The position numbers and the translations under genes were made by a program. Positions 13,707 to 13,843 of a stretch of DNA of 13,843 bases are shown in pieces (within the stretch, counting starts at the first letter, position 1; every line of letters starts with the position of its first letter). Below the pieces are notes generated by a model. It saw nothing but the letters and a program-made list of their open reading frames with translations. It was not told the origin of the DNA and ran no database searches. The stretch lies in the NCBI GenBank assembly GCA_052033505.1, contig JBPOJN010000055.1:1-13843 (forward strand), given 5' to 3'. This DNA comes from JBPOJN01 sp052033505. GTDB lineage: Bacteria; UBA10199; JACPAL01; GCA-016699445.

Positions 13707-13843
13707 ATGGGGTCCTCCCTCAAAAAAATAGCCGTCCTCGCGCTGCTTTTTCTGTCTTCTCCTCTTTCGGCCTATAATTTCCTTTATATTCATCCGACGG
13801 AAGGCCGGGCGCTTTCTTGGGGCAGCGGAACAACCATTCGCTA
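13707..13843 (+). CDS. start of a secreted protein, cut by the right edge (possibly matrixin-like)
   Basis: Only 45 codons are in the window. ATG two bases after the abiEii stop, with GAGG seven bases upstream. A standard signal peptide (SSLKKIAVLALLFLSSPLSA, cleavage near residue 22) is followed by YNFLYIHPTEGRALSWGSGTTIR. The short pattern of a G-x-x-L-x-W followed by a strand resembles the start of secreted matrixin-type metalloproteases of deltaproteobacteria, where such a tryptophan strand precedes the protease domain, but the zinc site would lie outside the window. Too little is present for a firm call. It is close enough to abiEii to be co-transcribed. Confidence 0.65.
   Translation, partial: MGSSLKKIAVLALLFLSSPLSAYNFLYIHPTEGRALSWGSGTTIR

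Noticed and set aside
1..13843. CRISPR array, tRNA or rRNA genes, insertion sequences
   Set aside because: No regularly spaced repeats, no cloverleaf-like tRNA sequence, no rRNA-like stretch and no transposase motifs were seen on either strand.

Overview
The window looks like part of an integrated conjugative element, or a conjugative plasmid, from a Gram-negative bacterium. A deltaproteobacterial-type host (Bdellovibrionota or Myxococcota-like) is plausible: there is a eukaryotic-like Ser/Thr kinase with an HRDISPSN catalytic loop, a membrane anchor and PEGA-type repeats, and there are signal peptides and an outer-membrane barrel protein. The host is an inference; the sequence holds no rRNA, tRNA or other taxonomic marker.

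Minus strand, 10157 down to 1994: one long, tightly packed type IV secretion (T4SS) operon in the order VirB2, VirB3, VirB4, VirB5/TrbJ, VirB6/TrbL, VirB8/TrbF, VirB9/TrbG, VirB10/TrbI, an outer-membrane beta-barrel protein, and an 81-residue protein. Most junctions are 4-base ATGA or GTGA overlaps, and VirB4 overlaps both neighbours by 14 bases. The order matches the trb C-D-E-J-L-F-G-I order of Ti-plasmid and ICE-type conjugation systems, but no VirB11/TrbB ATPase, VirB7/TrbH or VirB1 is visible.

1775-1993: a noncoding gap with a large nested inverted repeat, including a perfect 19-bp arm pair. It lies directly upstream of a replication-relaxation (MOBC-like) protein that is followed, with overlap, by a VirD4/TraD-type coupling protein running off the left edge. 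I read this as a candidate oriT, its relaxase and the coupling protein.

Plus strand, 10330 to the right edge: a transmembrane Ser/Thr kinase divergent from the T4SS operon. The shared 172-bp intergenic region carries stacked GGAAAC/GTTTCC palindromes, and a hairpin covers the pilin ribosome binding site. Next is a two-gene AbiE (type IV) toxin-antitoxin module with its own promoter and a likely autorepression operator. Last is the start of a secreted protein cut by the right edge.

Taken together: DNA processing (relaxase, oriT, coupling protein), a transfer channel with pilin, a candidate control point between channel operon and kinase, and an AbiE module that could stabilise the element or defend against phage.
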